Assembly: GCA_009917695.1 (NCBI GenBank)
Contig: JAACJG010000002.1
Span: forward strand, 545,272 to 609,271
Direction: 5' to 3'
Length of the DNA stretch: 64,000 nucleotides
Source of the DNA: Candidatus Rifleibacterium amylolyticum
GTDB lineage: Bacteria; Muiribacteriota; Ozemobacteria; Ozemobacterales; Ozemobacteraceae
Shown here: piece by piece, positions 46,609 through 55,104 of the stretch
How the letters are laid out: every line of letters starts with the position of its first letter
Position numbering within the stretch: position 1 is the stretch's first letter
Position numbers and translations under genes: made by a program
Notes under the pieces: model-generated
What the model saw: only the letters and a program-made list of their open reading frames with translations
Databases searched by the model: none
Told to the model about the DNA's origin: nothing

Positions 46609-47358
46609 ATGTTCAAAAGGTTAATGAATCTAATTCGCGGTTTTTTCAGTCTATTCATCAGCGGTCTTGAATCAAGCAACCCGGAAGCGCTTATAGAGGC
46701 CGAAAAGGAGAATCTGAGAACCCAGATTTCCCGTTTCAATGAAAATCTGGCCAATCACGCAGCGTTCACTGAAAGATTGATGCGCCAGATCAAGACTCTT
46801 TCGGCAAAAGACCGCGAACTGACTGCAAAAATCACTGCCAACCTCAAGGCCGGCAATAAAAAAGTGGCAGGGCAGCTGGCTCTTCAGCTTCAAACCGTGA
46901 AGCAGCAGCTCGAAGAAAACCAGCAGCAGCTTGAAATCGCCGACAAGACATTCAAAGATCTTGAAAAGTCCCGCGATGTCTCGGTAAGAGAAGCTCAGCA
47001 CCGCATCGAGAAGCTCCAGGCAATGGTCAGCGAAACCCAGATGCTGGAGGCCCAGGCTGAATTGCAGGAAATGGCAAAAGGCATGATCTCAGGCATTGGC
47101 AGCAGCGGCGACACCATCAACCGTGTTACCCAGCTGCTGGAAGAACGCCGCGACAAAGCGGCCGGCAAAGCCCGTGTTGCCAGCGGCTACGATCGCAGCA
47201 GCATCGAAATGAAAGACAGTGAAATGGAAGCCCTTGGCGACGCAGCTCTCGCCGAATTTGCGGCCATGAACGGCCTCGACATGGGCGTAAGTGAAGCTGA
47301 GATCACCGAGACAGAAGACGTTCCCCAGCGCGGCCTTGGCCCGATGGAAAAGAACTGA
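46609..47358 (+). CDS. PspA/IM30 family membrane-maintenance protein
   Basis: Encodes 249 residues. It begins with an amphipathic membrane-binding helix (MFKRLMNLIRGFFSLFISGL) and the family pattern NPEALIEAEKENLRTQI, then a long coiled coil (about 30-180). The C-terminal ~70 residues are acidic and variable. PspA/Vipp1 proteins are bacterial ESCRT-III relatives that polymerise on damaged inner membranes. Here the gene sits between the two OmpA-fused binding-protein genes, with 20-base gaps on each side, so it is part of that operon and not of a classical psp operon. Confidence 0.88.
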   Translation: MFKRLMNLIRGFFSLFISGLESSNPEALIEAEKENLRTQISRFNENLANHAAFTERLMRQIKTLSAKDRELTAKITANLKAGNKKVAGQLALQLQTVKQQLEENQQQLEIADKTFKDLEKSRDVSVREAQHRIEKLQAMVSETQMLEAQAELQEMAKGMISGIGSSGDTINRVTQLLEERRDKAAGKARVASGYDRSSIEMKDSEMEALGDAALAEFAAMNGLDMGVSEAEITETEDVPQRGLGPMEKN

Positions 47359-47378
47359 CCAAACATAAGGAGATAAGC

Positions 47379-49016
47379 ATGAAAAGAGTTCTTTTTGTTC
47401 TACTCGCCCTCTTGCTGACCGTTAATTTTGCCTTTGCGCAGGAAGCTTCAGTAGTCGAAGCTCCAGATACCAATTCAGTCACTACGGTTACTGAATACAA
47501 GTTCGTTCCCCGCGAAACACTGCCCCCGGTTCAGGGGACTTCATCCTATAAATGGGACGACAAAGAAAAGATCGTGGTTTTTCCGATCAACGTCTGGGCC
47601 GGCTGGCTGCCGATTATCGCTGCCAACCATGGATTCGCTCCGAATGAAGAAAGTGTATTCTTCAAAAAGTATGGTTTCAAGGTAGATCTCAAACTCATCG
47701 ACGACCCGGTTGCAGCCCGTGATGCTTATGCTTCCGGTAACAGCCATGTGCTCTGGGGCACCCTCGACATGATGGTGCTGTTCGCCCCTGAACTTGCCAA
47801 AGACAGCCGCACAGCACTGCGCATTTATCAGCAGGTAGACTGGTCGAACGGCGGCGACGGTATTGTTGCCCGCACTAAAATCAGAAACGTCGGCGACCTC
47901 AAGGGTAAAACCATTGTTTACGCCCAGAACAGCCCCTCACAGTATTTTGTCAGCAACCTGCTTATCAATGCTGGCATCGGCCTCAACGAAGTCACTCACA
48001 AATACACTTCTACCGCTTTCGAAGCGGCAGCGGCCTTTGTATCAGACCCCAGCATCGACGCCTGCGTCAGCTGGGCACCCGACATCTATAACATTCCCGA
48101 AAAAGTAGCCGGAACCAAGATCCTGACAACCACTGCCGATGCCAACAAGCTCATCGCCGACGTCTGGGCCGTACGCGCCGACTTCGCCCGTGATAAACCC
48201 GAAATCGTTAAAGGTCTTGTCGCCGGTATTTTTGAAGGCATGGATCTTCTCAACGACGCCACTTTCAAGGGCAAAGCCTTTCAGTGGATGGCCGATGGCT
48301 ATGGTATGAAGGTTGAAGATGTCATGGGCATGGAAGCAGATGCTCACTCAACCAACTTTGCCGAAAACTGCGCCTTCTTTCTTAACGCCAACAATCCAAC
48401 CAACTTTGAACGCACCTGGAAAAACATCACCTATATCTACCAGCAGGCCGGCCTGGTCAAAGAAGAACTGCCCTTCAGCCAGATCATGGATTTCTCTATC
48501 CTCAAAGAACTTGAAGCGAGTGGCCAGTTCAAACACCAGAAAGACAGTTATGTCAGCAAGTTCGTGCCGACCACTTACAACAAGGTTAATGCCGAAGCGC
48601 CGATCATTACCCAGACGGTCCGCATCAACTTCTACCCGAATTCTGCCAACATCTACGAACCCGCACATGATCTCAGCGGTGTGCCAATGCCCAACACTCT
48701 TTACGATCCCAACATCGAAGCCACCCTCGAACGTGTCGCCCGCCTGTCAGGCGCTTACGACCGCGCTGTAGTCGCAATTGTCGGCCACACCGACAGCTCG
48801 ATGAAGGGCAAAATCCCGGAAAAGATCGTCAAAGACCTCAGCACAGCCCGTGCCGAAGCGGTAAAACGTGCGCTCGTCGATAAATACAAATTCGACCCGT
48901 CCAAATTCGTGGTCGAAGGCGCCGGCTGGGATAAACCTGCTGATCCGAGCAATCCTCTCAATCAGGCTCTTAACCGCCGCGTCGAAGTATCAGTATTCCC
49001 ACCCGAAAGTAACTGA
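47379..49016 (+). CDS. Secreted solute-binding protein fused to OmpA domain
   Basis: Encodes 545 residues. It has a normal cleavable signal peptide (MKRVLFVLLALLLTVNFAFA, cut before QEAS). The rest is a close paralogue of the protein at 44825-46588: the same EAPDT, VPRETLPPV and INVWAGWLPIIAAN blocks, the same binding-protein domain and the same C-terminal OmpA domain (VAIVGHTDSSMKGK, LSTARAEAVKRALV, NRRVEVSVF). It is probably free in the periplasm and attached to peptidoglycan. A strong hairpin follows the stop codon. Confidence 0.92.
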   Translation: MKRVLFVLLALLLTVNFAFAQEASVVEAPDTNSVTTVTEYKFVPRETLPPVQGTSSYKWDDKEKIVVFPINVWAGWLPIIAANHGFAPNEESVFFKKYGFKVDLKLIDDPVAARDAYASGNSHVLWGTLDMMVLFAPELAKDSRTALRIYQQVDWSNGGDGIVARTKIRNVGDLKGKTIVYAQNSPSQYFVSNLLINAGIGLNEVTHKYTSTAFEAAAAFVSDPSIDACVSWAPDIYNIPEKVAGTKILTTTADANKLIADVWAVRADFARDKPEIVKGLVAGIFEGMDLLNDATFKGKAFQWMADGYGMKVEDVMGMEADAHSTNFAENCAFFLNANNPTNFERTWKNITYIYQQAGLVKEELPFSQIMDFSILKELEASGQFKHQKDSYVSKFVPTTYNKVNAEAPIITQTVRINFYPNSANIYEPAHDLSGVPMPNTLYDPNIEATLERVARLSGAYDRAVVAIVGHTDSSMKGKIPEKIVKDLSTARAEAVKRALVDKYKFDPSKFVVEGAGWDKPADPSNPLNQALNRRVEVSVFPPESN

Positions 49017-49038
49017 ACTCACGAATAATCGTAGCTAA

Positions 49039-49064
49039 GGCCGGCAGACCCTGGTCTGCCGGCC
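49039..49064. repeat. Perfect 12-base palindrome between binding-protein and permease genes
   Basis: The arms GGCCGGCAGACC and GGTCTGCCGGCC flank a 2-base spacer, giving a very stable RNA hairpin 22 bases after the stop at 49016. No T-run follows, so it is not a standard terminator. It resembles intercistronic hairpins that protect the upstream mRNA from 3' exonucleases and lower downstream expression. Confidence 0.8.
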
Positions 49065-49082
49065 CCAATTCAGGAAAGAATA

Positions 49083-50444
49083 ATGAAACTCACCATCCAT
49101 GAGAACTTTTTCGGTATCAGAACCCCGGTAAGACTGACAGATCAGATCATTCTGGGCGTCATTCCAATACTCGCAATATTTTTTCTCTGGATATACACTA
49201 CTACAGGCGATAAACAAGATATCATACTGCCTGACGGCGTCTTCGAAAATTGGGAGCAGGTAGCACCTCCCGAAGGCACCCTGTTCAGAGATCGCGTAAG
49301 ACTGACCATTCCTGACAGCAGCCTGACCTACGGCGAAGACGAGATCGGCCGCCAGATCACCTGGCTTGAAAAAAATGGTGAGCGTTTTCCACTCACCAAT
49401 ATACCTGCCAGAACTTTTCAAAAATCGGTGCGCATAACCCTGCCACCTGGACGCCTGATAAAACGCGACACCATCAAACCTGATCTTGTCGATCTGCCAG
49501 AAGGCAAGCCAGCAGACACGGTTACTGCCACAACAACCCGGGAGCCTGAAAAATCAACGGCTCAAGAAGGCGAAAGCAAGGCACCGCAGCCTGATATAAC
49601 AGCGCCCGCGAACAGCGAAGGCACGGCTCAGCTGACTGATGAGGCAAAGAGCCCGGAAATTAAGGAACCAGCTCCGGTCGACTCTGCTCTGCCAAAGCCG
49701 ACCGAAAGCAAAACCGACCAGCTGATCAAGATAACTTATCGCTACGAAATTGTCGAAACCCGCAAATTTCCACCGGTTATCATTCCGAGCCCGGCCGAAG
49801 TCTCGCGTTCTCTGCCAGCCTTATGGTCTGAACGCAATCTGCCGTTGAACATGCTCTACAGCTTTCTGCGCGTTGGCGCCGGCTTTCTTGTTGCATTTCT
49901 CGTAGCCTTTCCGATGGCATTACTGATGGGCACCTTCAGCAAGCTGAAATCACTGTTTTCACCACTGATGCTTTTTGGTGGTTATCTGCCGATTCCAGCG
50001 CTGGTACCTCTTACCATGATCCTTTTTGGAACCACCGAAAAACAGAAAATCATGTTTCTGGCGCTCGGCTTCACGATCTACCTGCTGCCACTTTTTGTTA
50101 AGGCAATGGAAGAAGTCGATAACGTCTATCTGCAAACAGGCTACACGCTTGGCGCAACCAGATATGATGTGCTCAACCGCATACTGCTGCCAATTGCACT
50201 TCCCAATATGTTCGACGCCATGCGCATTGGCTTCGGTGTCGGATGGGGCTATATCATTCTCGCTGAAATGGTCGACATGGGCAGCTACGGTGTCGGAACC
50301 CTGATTCTAACGAGTCAGCGTCGTGGTCCGCGCGAAGATATCTATCTTGTGCTCATCGCTATCGTTGTTCTTGCTTTCATTACCGACAAAATCTGGGATA
50401 AAGTCGATCGCGAGCTTTTCCCCTACAGGAGGCAGGAACGATGA
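49083..50444 (+). CDS. ABC transporter permease with large periplasmic insertion
   Basis: Encodes 453 residues, whereas TauC/SsuC-type permeases have about 260. TM1 (about 22-41) is followed by ~190 extra residues, partly beta-like (residues ~50-140, VRLTIPDSSLTYGEDE) and partly Pro/Glu/Thr-rich (about 150-220). The family pattern resumes at PPVIIPSPAEV (about 229), then five more membrane helices with the EAA loop EEVDNVYLQTGYTLGATRYDV. The insertion should lie in the periplasm, where it could contact the peptidoglycan-bound binding proteins. The ATPase gene overlaps by 4 bases. Confidence 0.88.
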   Translation: MKLTIHENFFGIRTPVRLTDQIILGVIPILAIFFLWIYTTTGDKQDIILPDGVFENWEQVAPPEGTLFRDRVRLTIPDSSLTYGEDEIGRQITWLEKNGERFPLTNIPARTFQKSVRITLPPGRLIKRDTIKPDLVDLPEGKPADTVTATTTREPEKSTAQEGESKAPQPDITAPANSEGTAQLTDEAKSPEIKEPAPVDSALPKPTESKTDQLIKITYRYEIVETRKFPPVIIPSPAEVSRSLPALWSERNLPLNMLYSFLRVGAGFLVAFLVAFPMALLMGTFSKLKSLFSPLMLFGGYLPIPALVPLTMILFGTTEKQKIMFLALGFTIYLLPLFVKAMEEVDNVYLQTGYTLGATRYDVLNRILLPIALPNMFDAMRIGFGVGWGYIILAEMVDMGSYGVGTLILTSQRRGPREDIYLVLIAIVVLAFITDKIWDKVDRELFPYRRQER

Positions 50445-51751
50445 GCCAGCCTTCAAAACTGCAACAATTCTTTCGCAAATTTGCCGGGCTTTTCTATAAG
50501 TTCGATGCCGCCGAAAACAGGCCACAGCTGACCAGAGCCCCGGTCGATAAAACCCTGCCAGCAAAAATTGCCGACCCGCTGCCAAGCAAACCGGCAGAAG
50601 CAGAAATTGAAGACAAGCCGAAAGTTAAAATCGCAAAACCACGCAACAAAGAAGAAGCTGAAAAACTCCGCCAGTTCCCATTCCCGGCCGATAAGCCATC
50701 TGAGAAAGAGCACCCGGCCGATACAGATACCTCTTCAACTGTTAAGACAGATACAGAACCTGCTGAAAAAGTTGTAGAGTCTTTACTGAAAGAAAATGTA
50801 TCAGAGATTGTCAGCAAGGTTCCTGTTGATTCGGCAATTGCAGGAGTAAGAGAAAACGCAATCTCTGTCGGAGCACAGACCGCATTACTCGCAGATGAAG
50901 CCGCGAAAAAGGGAGTCAAAAACAAATACGCTCCTATCGTCAGTTTTCGCAACGTTCACAAGGTTTTTAACCCCGGCACGCCGAATGAATTCGTGGCACT
51001 GCAGAATATCAACTTTGAAATCGAAGACCTGCCCGATGTCGGTGAGTTCATTGCCCTCGTCGGGCCTTCCGGTTGTGGAAAATCGACGGTATTGAACCTT
51101 ATCCAGGGCTTTCAGGAAGTCGGCGGCCCTACTGCCGGCGAGGTTCTGGTGCGCAACAAACCAGTTACCGGCCCCGGGCGCGACCGTGGCATGATTTTTC
51201 AGAAATACAGTTCGTTTCCGCATCTGACCGTTTTGCAGAACGTTATGTTCGGCCTGCAGCTCAACCGCGAGAGTCTCGGCTATTCCCATGCCGTAATGGA
51301 AAAACTGGCACGCGACATGCTGGCCAAGGTCGGTATGGCCGGGCACGAAGAAAAATACCCTTATCAACTATCGGGGGGGCAGCAGCAGCGCGTCGCCATT
51401 GCCCGCACCCTTGTGCTCAAACCTCGAATAATTCTGATGGATGAGCCTTTCTCGGCACTCGATGAACCAACCCGCATCGAAATGCAACAGCTGATCACTA
51501 ATCTCTGGAACGAAGTAGAGGCGACGGTATTCATCGTTACCCACTCTATTGCCGAGGCCGTTTATCTGAGCGACCGCATCTTCATGTTCAAGGCCAATCC
51601 GGGCCGCCTGGTCAGTCAGATACCGATTTATGCTGATGATATCGGCAAACATGATGGGATGTCGCCAATGGAAGTTCAGGAAAGCAAAAAATTCAACGAT
51701 TTCCTCAAACAGATTACCGACGAATTCATAAGAATTGGTGGAACCGCCTGA
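50441..51751 (+). CDS. ABC transporter ATPase with long N-terminal extension
   Basis: Encodes 436 residues. The C-terminal ~270 are a TauB/SsuB-type ATPase: Walker A GPSGCGKS (about 208-215), Q-loop FQKYSSFPHLT, signature LSGGQQQR, Walker B ILMDEPFSALDEPTR and H-loop VTHS. The first ~160 residues are an extension absent from the family: an amphipathic start (LQQFFRKFAGLFYKF) and a Lys/Glu/Pro-rich low-complexity part. It energises the neighbouring permease. The extension may bind membrane, PspA or the AAA+ protein; this is a guess. Confidence 0.9.
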   Translation: MSQPSKLQQFFRKFAGLFYKFDAAENRPQLTRAPVDKTLPAKIADPLPSKPAEAEIEDKPKVKIAKPRNKEEAEKLRQFPFPADKPSEKEHPADTDTSSTVKTDTEPAEKVVESLLKENVSEIVSKVPVDSAIAGVRENAISVGAQTALLADEAAKKGVKNKYAPIVSFRNVHKVFNPGTPNEFVALQNINFEIEDLPDVGEFIALVGPSGCGKSTVLNLIQGFQEVGGPTAGEVLVRNKPVTGPGRDRGMIFQKYSSFPHLTVLQNVMFGLQLNRESLGYSHAVMEKLARDMLAKVGMAGHEEKYPYQLSGGQQQRVAIARTLVLKPRIILMDEPFSALDEPTRIEMQQLITNLWNEVEATVFIVTHSIAEAVYLSDRIFMFKANPGRLVSQIPIYADDIGKHDGMSPMEVQESKKFNDFLKQITDEFIRIGGTA

Positions 51752-51752
51752 T

Positions 51753-52640
51753 ATGACACCGAAACGCAGACCCGGTTTTTCAGACTACCTGGCAGAAGCA
51801 TTCAACGCCGGTTTGAATATCAAAGGCATGGGCGAAATACCAGTGAACAAGCTGTTCATCCTTGGTGTTTTCATACTGGGATTCAGCAACCCTGGATTCT
51901 GGTTTCTCGGCATAGCTCTCGAATTCATTTATCTCTGGTTTCTGTCGACCAATCCGCGCTTTCAGAATTACGTTTTTGCCAAGCAACTCGATGAAGTAAA
52001 AGAGTCGCGATCGCAAAAAATGAATGAGCTGATTGCCAGCCTGACCCCGGAAAACCATTCGCGACTGAAGCGACTTAATTCAAACCTTGCCGAAATCAAC
52101 AAGCTGATGCGCTGGAACCTTGACGAAGGAGCTGGTTTCATGAACCAGAGCCGGCAGCAGACACTCAATCACCTGCCTTCGATCTTTCTCAAGCTGCTTA
52201 AAACCAAGCAGCTTATTGAAGAAAGTCTGCATAGAACGCGAGCCAGCGACATCAACGCCGAAATCAAAAAACTCGAAAAGCAGCTGGGGCCCAATGTCAG
52301 CCCGGCTATCGAAAAATCACTTAAGAGCAATATCGAGATACACCGAAAACGTCTTGATAACCTGAGTATCGCCAATGAAAACGAAACACTGGTAGAGCTT
52401 GAGCTTCAGCGCATCGAAAACCAGCTGCATCAGGTGCGTGAAGAAATAGCCCTCGATGGCAGCCCGGAAGGCCTGAGTTCGAGCATAGATCGTATCAACA
52501 ACGCTCTTGGCGAAACTCAGGACTGGATCAACAATCACTCAGACTTTTTGCGCAAATTGAGCGGACCGCCGATTGACAGCGCCGACTTTGAACTTGACAG
52601 CGAACCGGTCATTCCCCCGCCAAATCAGGAACTGGAATAA
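51753..52640 (+). CDS. Membrane-anchored coiled-coil protein of the ABC/PspA cluster
   Basis: Encodes 295 residues from ATG 51753, one base after the ATPase stop; an in-frame TTG at 51735 would overlap. Residues ~25-60 form one or two membrane helices (LFILGVFILGFSNPGFWFLGIALEFIYLWFL). The remaining ~230 residues are mostly long charged helices, predicted coiled coil in the cytoplasm, ending in an acidic Pro-rich tail. I do not recognise the family. Its position suggests an adaptor between membrane, PspA and AAA+ protein. Confidence 0.8.
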   Translation: MTPKRRPGFSDYLAEAFNAGLNIKGMGEIPVNKLFILGVFILGFSNPGFWFLGIALEFIYLWFLSTNPRFQNYVFAKQLDEVKESRSQKMNELIASLTPENHSRLKRLNSNLAEINKLMRWNLDEGAGFMNQSRQQTLNHLPSIFLKLLKTKQLIEESLHRTRASDINAEIKKLEKQLGPNVSPAIEKSLKSNIEIHRKRLDNLSIANENETLVELELQRIENQLHQVREEIALDGSPEGLSSSIDRINNALGETQDWINNHSDFLRKLSGPPIDSADFELDSEPVIPPPNQELE

Positions 52641-52654
52641 AGGAATAAAACGCC

Positions 52655-54451
52655 ATGGCAAATTATCCGAAGTGGGCCAGCGAAATGGCCGAAATCTTTA
52701 AAAGTGGCTCAATCAGTCAGTTTGTACTTTACGGCAACATCGACGACTGGGTTTCTTTCAGAAACGAGTCGGATAACAAGCTGCACAGTCTCTCACTCAG
52801 GGACTTCATGACCAATGTCATGTTCGCCCCTTTCGAAGTTGTTATCTGCTACGACCGTGGCCATGGCATCAGAACCACTAAAGGCGGCGAGTTGTTTTTC
52901 AACTTTCTGCGGGCATTCGACAGTTTTCACCGCACCAGCTATACTGGCGGTTCAAGCGGCGAAAGTTCTCTCGAAGCCGGCAACGCCCTTCCCAAAGACC
53001 CTAAAAAGGCTCTGGCTCTGATCGACCGCTTTATCAGACACGGCCTGACCAGAACTACCGTAGACAAAGAAGGCAAGCCAAAAGCCAACCCGATAAGGGT
53101 TGCAGTAATTATCGAATACTCGCAGTATCTGCTGCCAAGGGCCGAAATCGCCTATACCAGCGCTGAATCTGTCGAAACGCTGATTCGCGTCTTTGACTGG
53201 GCTTCAGATCCCAATATCAACAATGCTTATGTGACTACCTGCCTGATTGCCGAAAACCTCAACGATCTCAATCGCCAGCTCGTCGAAAACCCACGTTCAG
53301 CCAAGGTTCAGATTGATCTGCCCGATGCCGAGCAGGTGCTCAACTTTGTGCAGTCAATTACCGCATCGATTGAAGATTTTTCGAGCATCTGCGATGTCGA
53401 TCGCGAATCGCTCGCCCAGAAGCTCGAAGGCCTTTCATGCATCGACGTACAGAACCTTATTGAACGCGCAATAAAAAACCAGCGGCGCATCACCATGGAA
53501 TATCTGCGCGAAGTCAAAAAGGAAATGATCGAAAAGTCTGCCAGTGGCCGCATCGTTTTTGTCGAATCGACGCGCAATCTTGACGATGTCGCGGGTCACA
53601 GCGAAGCCAAGGCCTGGCTGCGTCAGGATGCCAGCCTGATGAAACGCGGCAAAATCAAAGCTTTGCCGATGGGTTATCTGATCAACGGTCGTATCGGCAC
53701 CGGCAAAACCTATCTGGTAGAGTGCTTTGCCGGCGAAGCCGGCGTGCCCTGCGTCGAAATAAAAAACTTTCGCGACAAGTGGGTTGGCGCGACCGAAGGC
53801 AATCTCGAAGCCATCTTTAAAATTCTGCATGCCATGGGTCAGGTTATAGTCTTTATCGACGAAGCAGACCAGGTCGCCGGCAAACGCGACGGCAACTCGG
53901 GCGATTCCGGGGTTTCTGGGCGCATCTATGCTATGCTGGCACGCGAAATGGCTGACACACGTAATCGCGGGCGCATTTTCTGGATATTTGCGACATCCCG
54001 ACCTGATCTGCTCGAAGTTGATCTCAAGCGAGTCGGCCGCCTCGATGTCCATATTCCGCTGTTCGCACCACAGACGAAAGAAGACAAACAGGCACTGTTC
54101 AAGGCGCTGGCCAGAAAAAACAAGGTCAAAATTTCTGAAGAAGATCTTCCAGATTTTGCTGAATCGCTCGATATTGGCGGTAACGAGATGGAAGGAATTC
54201 TGATCATGGCTTCGCGCATGTTTGAATTGCAGGAAGACGATGCGCCCGACCGCAAACCGGTCGGTCATTTTATCAGAGAAGCAATGGCGGCATACCGACC
54301 AATGGCTCATTCTGCCAGACTTGAATACATGGATCTGGCAGCAGTGGTCGAATGCACCGACCAGAGGTTTTTACCCGAAAAGTTCGCCGCGCTCGATATC
54401 GATGAAGTGAAAAAGCGCATGGATGAACTCAAGCTCGAAATCAGCGAATAG
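52655..54451 (+). CDS. CDC48-like AAA+ ATPase with degenerate first module
   Basis: Encodes 598 residues. The C-terminal module is canonical: Walker A GRIGTGKT (about 345-352), pore-loop region KNFRDKWVGATEGNL, Walker B IVFIDEAD, sensor-1 FATSRPDL and arginine-finger region VGRLD. The N-terminal ~300 residues resemble a second AAA module that lacks Walker A but keeps a Walker-B-like VAVIIEYSQYLLP (about 149) and sensor-1-like LIAENLNDLN (about 196). It is the last gene of the cluster. It probably remodels a protein complex; PspA polymer or the ABC complex are candidates. Confidence 0.87.
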   Translation: MANYPKWASEMAEIFKSGSISQFVLYGNIDDWVSFRNESDNKLHSLSLRDFMTNVMFAPFEVVICYDRGHGIRTTKGGELFFNFLRAFDSFHRTSYTGGSSGESSLEAGNALPKDPKKALALIDRFIRHGLTRTTVDKEGKPKANPIRVAVIIEYSQYLLPRAEIAYTSAESVETLIRVFDWASDPNINNAYVTTCLIAENLNDLNRQLVENPRSAKVQIDLPDAEQVLNFVQSITASIEDFSSICDVDRESLAQKLEGLSCIDVQNLIERAIKNQRRITMEYLREVKKEMIEKSASGRIVFVESTRNLDDVAGHSEAKAWLRQDASLMKRGKIKALPMGYLINGRIGTGKTYLVECFAGEAGVPCVEIKNFRDKWVGATEGNLEAIFKILHAMGQVIVFIDEADQVAGKRDGNSGDSGVSGRIYAMLAREMADTRNRGRIFWIFATSRPDLLEVDLKRVGRLDVHIPLFAPQTKEDKQALFKALARKNKVKISEEDLPDFAESLDIGGNEMEGILIMASRMFELQEDDAPDRKPVGHFIREAMAAYRPMAHSARLEYMDLAAVVECTDQRFLPEKFAALDIDEVKKRMDELKLEISE

Positions 54452-54456
54452 TCCTG

Positions 54457-54915
54457 TCAGCCCATTGACATCACAGCTTTCTGTCTGGCCTGCAGAAACT
54501 TTATTATCTTTATCATAGTACCGACACCGGGTGTCGATCTGAGTTCAAATCCATCTGACAAGATGCGGATAAGACCGAGGCCGCGACCACGACTGGAATG
54601 AAGACTCTTGAGAGTCTTCGGGATTTCCAGGCGCGCGCAGTCGAATCCGCATCCTGAGTCTTTTACAGAGACCTCAAGCCTGTTCTCGTAAATCAGATAC
54701 TCGATTTCGAGTTCAGACTCACCACCAACCCTGCCACTGTGCTCGATGGCATTGGTATATGCCTCGTCTACTGCCATAGAAAGCTCGAAGATCTGGTCTT
54801 CAGCGAACCCCATCCTTCGTGCTATTACCTCGGTGTTGTCTCTGATCACTCTCAGGTATCGCGGGTTTTTAAAGCGGAGAAAAACCTGCTCAGGTTGTGT
54901 TTCTTTTATTTTCAT
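54457..54915 (-). CDS. RsbW-like anti-sigma serine kinase / ATP-binding protein
   Basis: Encodes 152 residues of the HATPase_c_2 group. N box ELSMAVDEAYTNAIEH, G1 VSVKDSGCGFD and G2 GRGLGLIRILSD are clear. Such proteins bind a sigma factor or phosphorylate a STAS anti-anti-sigma protein. Partners are not adjacent; the receiver-PP2C phosphatase at 5614-6876 is a possible opposing enzyme. It is convergent to the AAA+ gene with 5 bases between stops. Confidence 0.85.
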   Translation of the reverse strand: MKIKETQPEQVFLRFKNPRYLRVIRDNTEVIARRMGFAEDQIFELSMAVDEAYTNAIEHSGRVGGESELEIEYLIYENRLEVSVKDSGCGFDCARLEIPKTLKSLHSSRGRGLGLIRILSDGFELRSTPGVGTMIKIIKFLQARQKAVMSMG

Positions 54916-54929
54916 CTGTCCCCTCTTTG

Positions 54930-54957
54930 ATAATAACCTTTTCTACAATTTTAGCAA
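54930..54957 (-). promoter_or_regulatory. Promoter of the rsbW-like gene
   Basis: On the minus strand TTGCTA (54952-54957) and TATTAT (54930-54935) are 16 bases apart, followed by the ribosome site AGAGGGGA and ATG at 54915. Confidence 0.5.
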
Positions 54958-55068
54958 GTACGCGGGCTTGGCGGGGGCATCGCAACTTGCACCTCAGTGC
55001 ACGTTAAAAGTTTGGCGCCATGCCAGAATACTTTTTCAAGACAAAGCAAACTGGCTGTGAATTGAATT

Positions 55069-55097
55069 TTGCATTGGCCGATTTTTTATGGTACAAC
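55069..55097 (+). promoter_or_regulatory. Putative promoter giving a leaderless transcript
   Basis: TTGCAT (55069-55074) and TACAAC (55092-55097) are 17 bases apart. The ATG at 55105 lies about where transcription would start, and no Shine-Dalgarno sequence is visible. Confidence 0.35.
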
Positions 55098-55104
55098 TCA
55101 ACAT

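Noticed and set aside
49039..49064. Palindrome as a rho-independent terminator
   Set aside because: No T-run follows on either strand, and the permease gene starts directly after with a ribosome site, so read-through is expected.
53435..54310. Open frame of 291 codons on the minus strand
   Set aside because: It lies fully inside the AAA+ gene on the other strand and has no start context.
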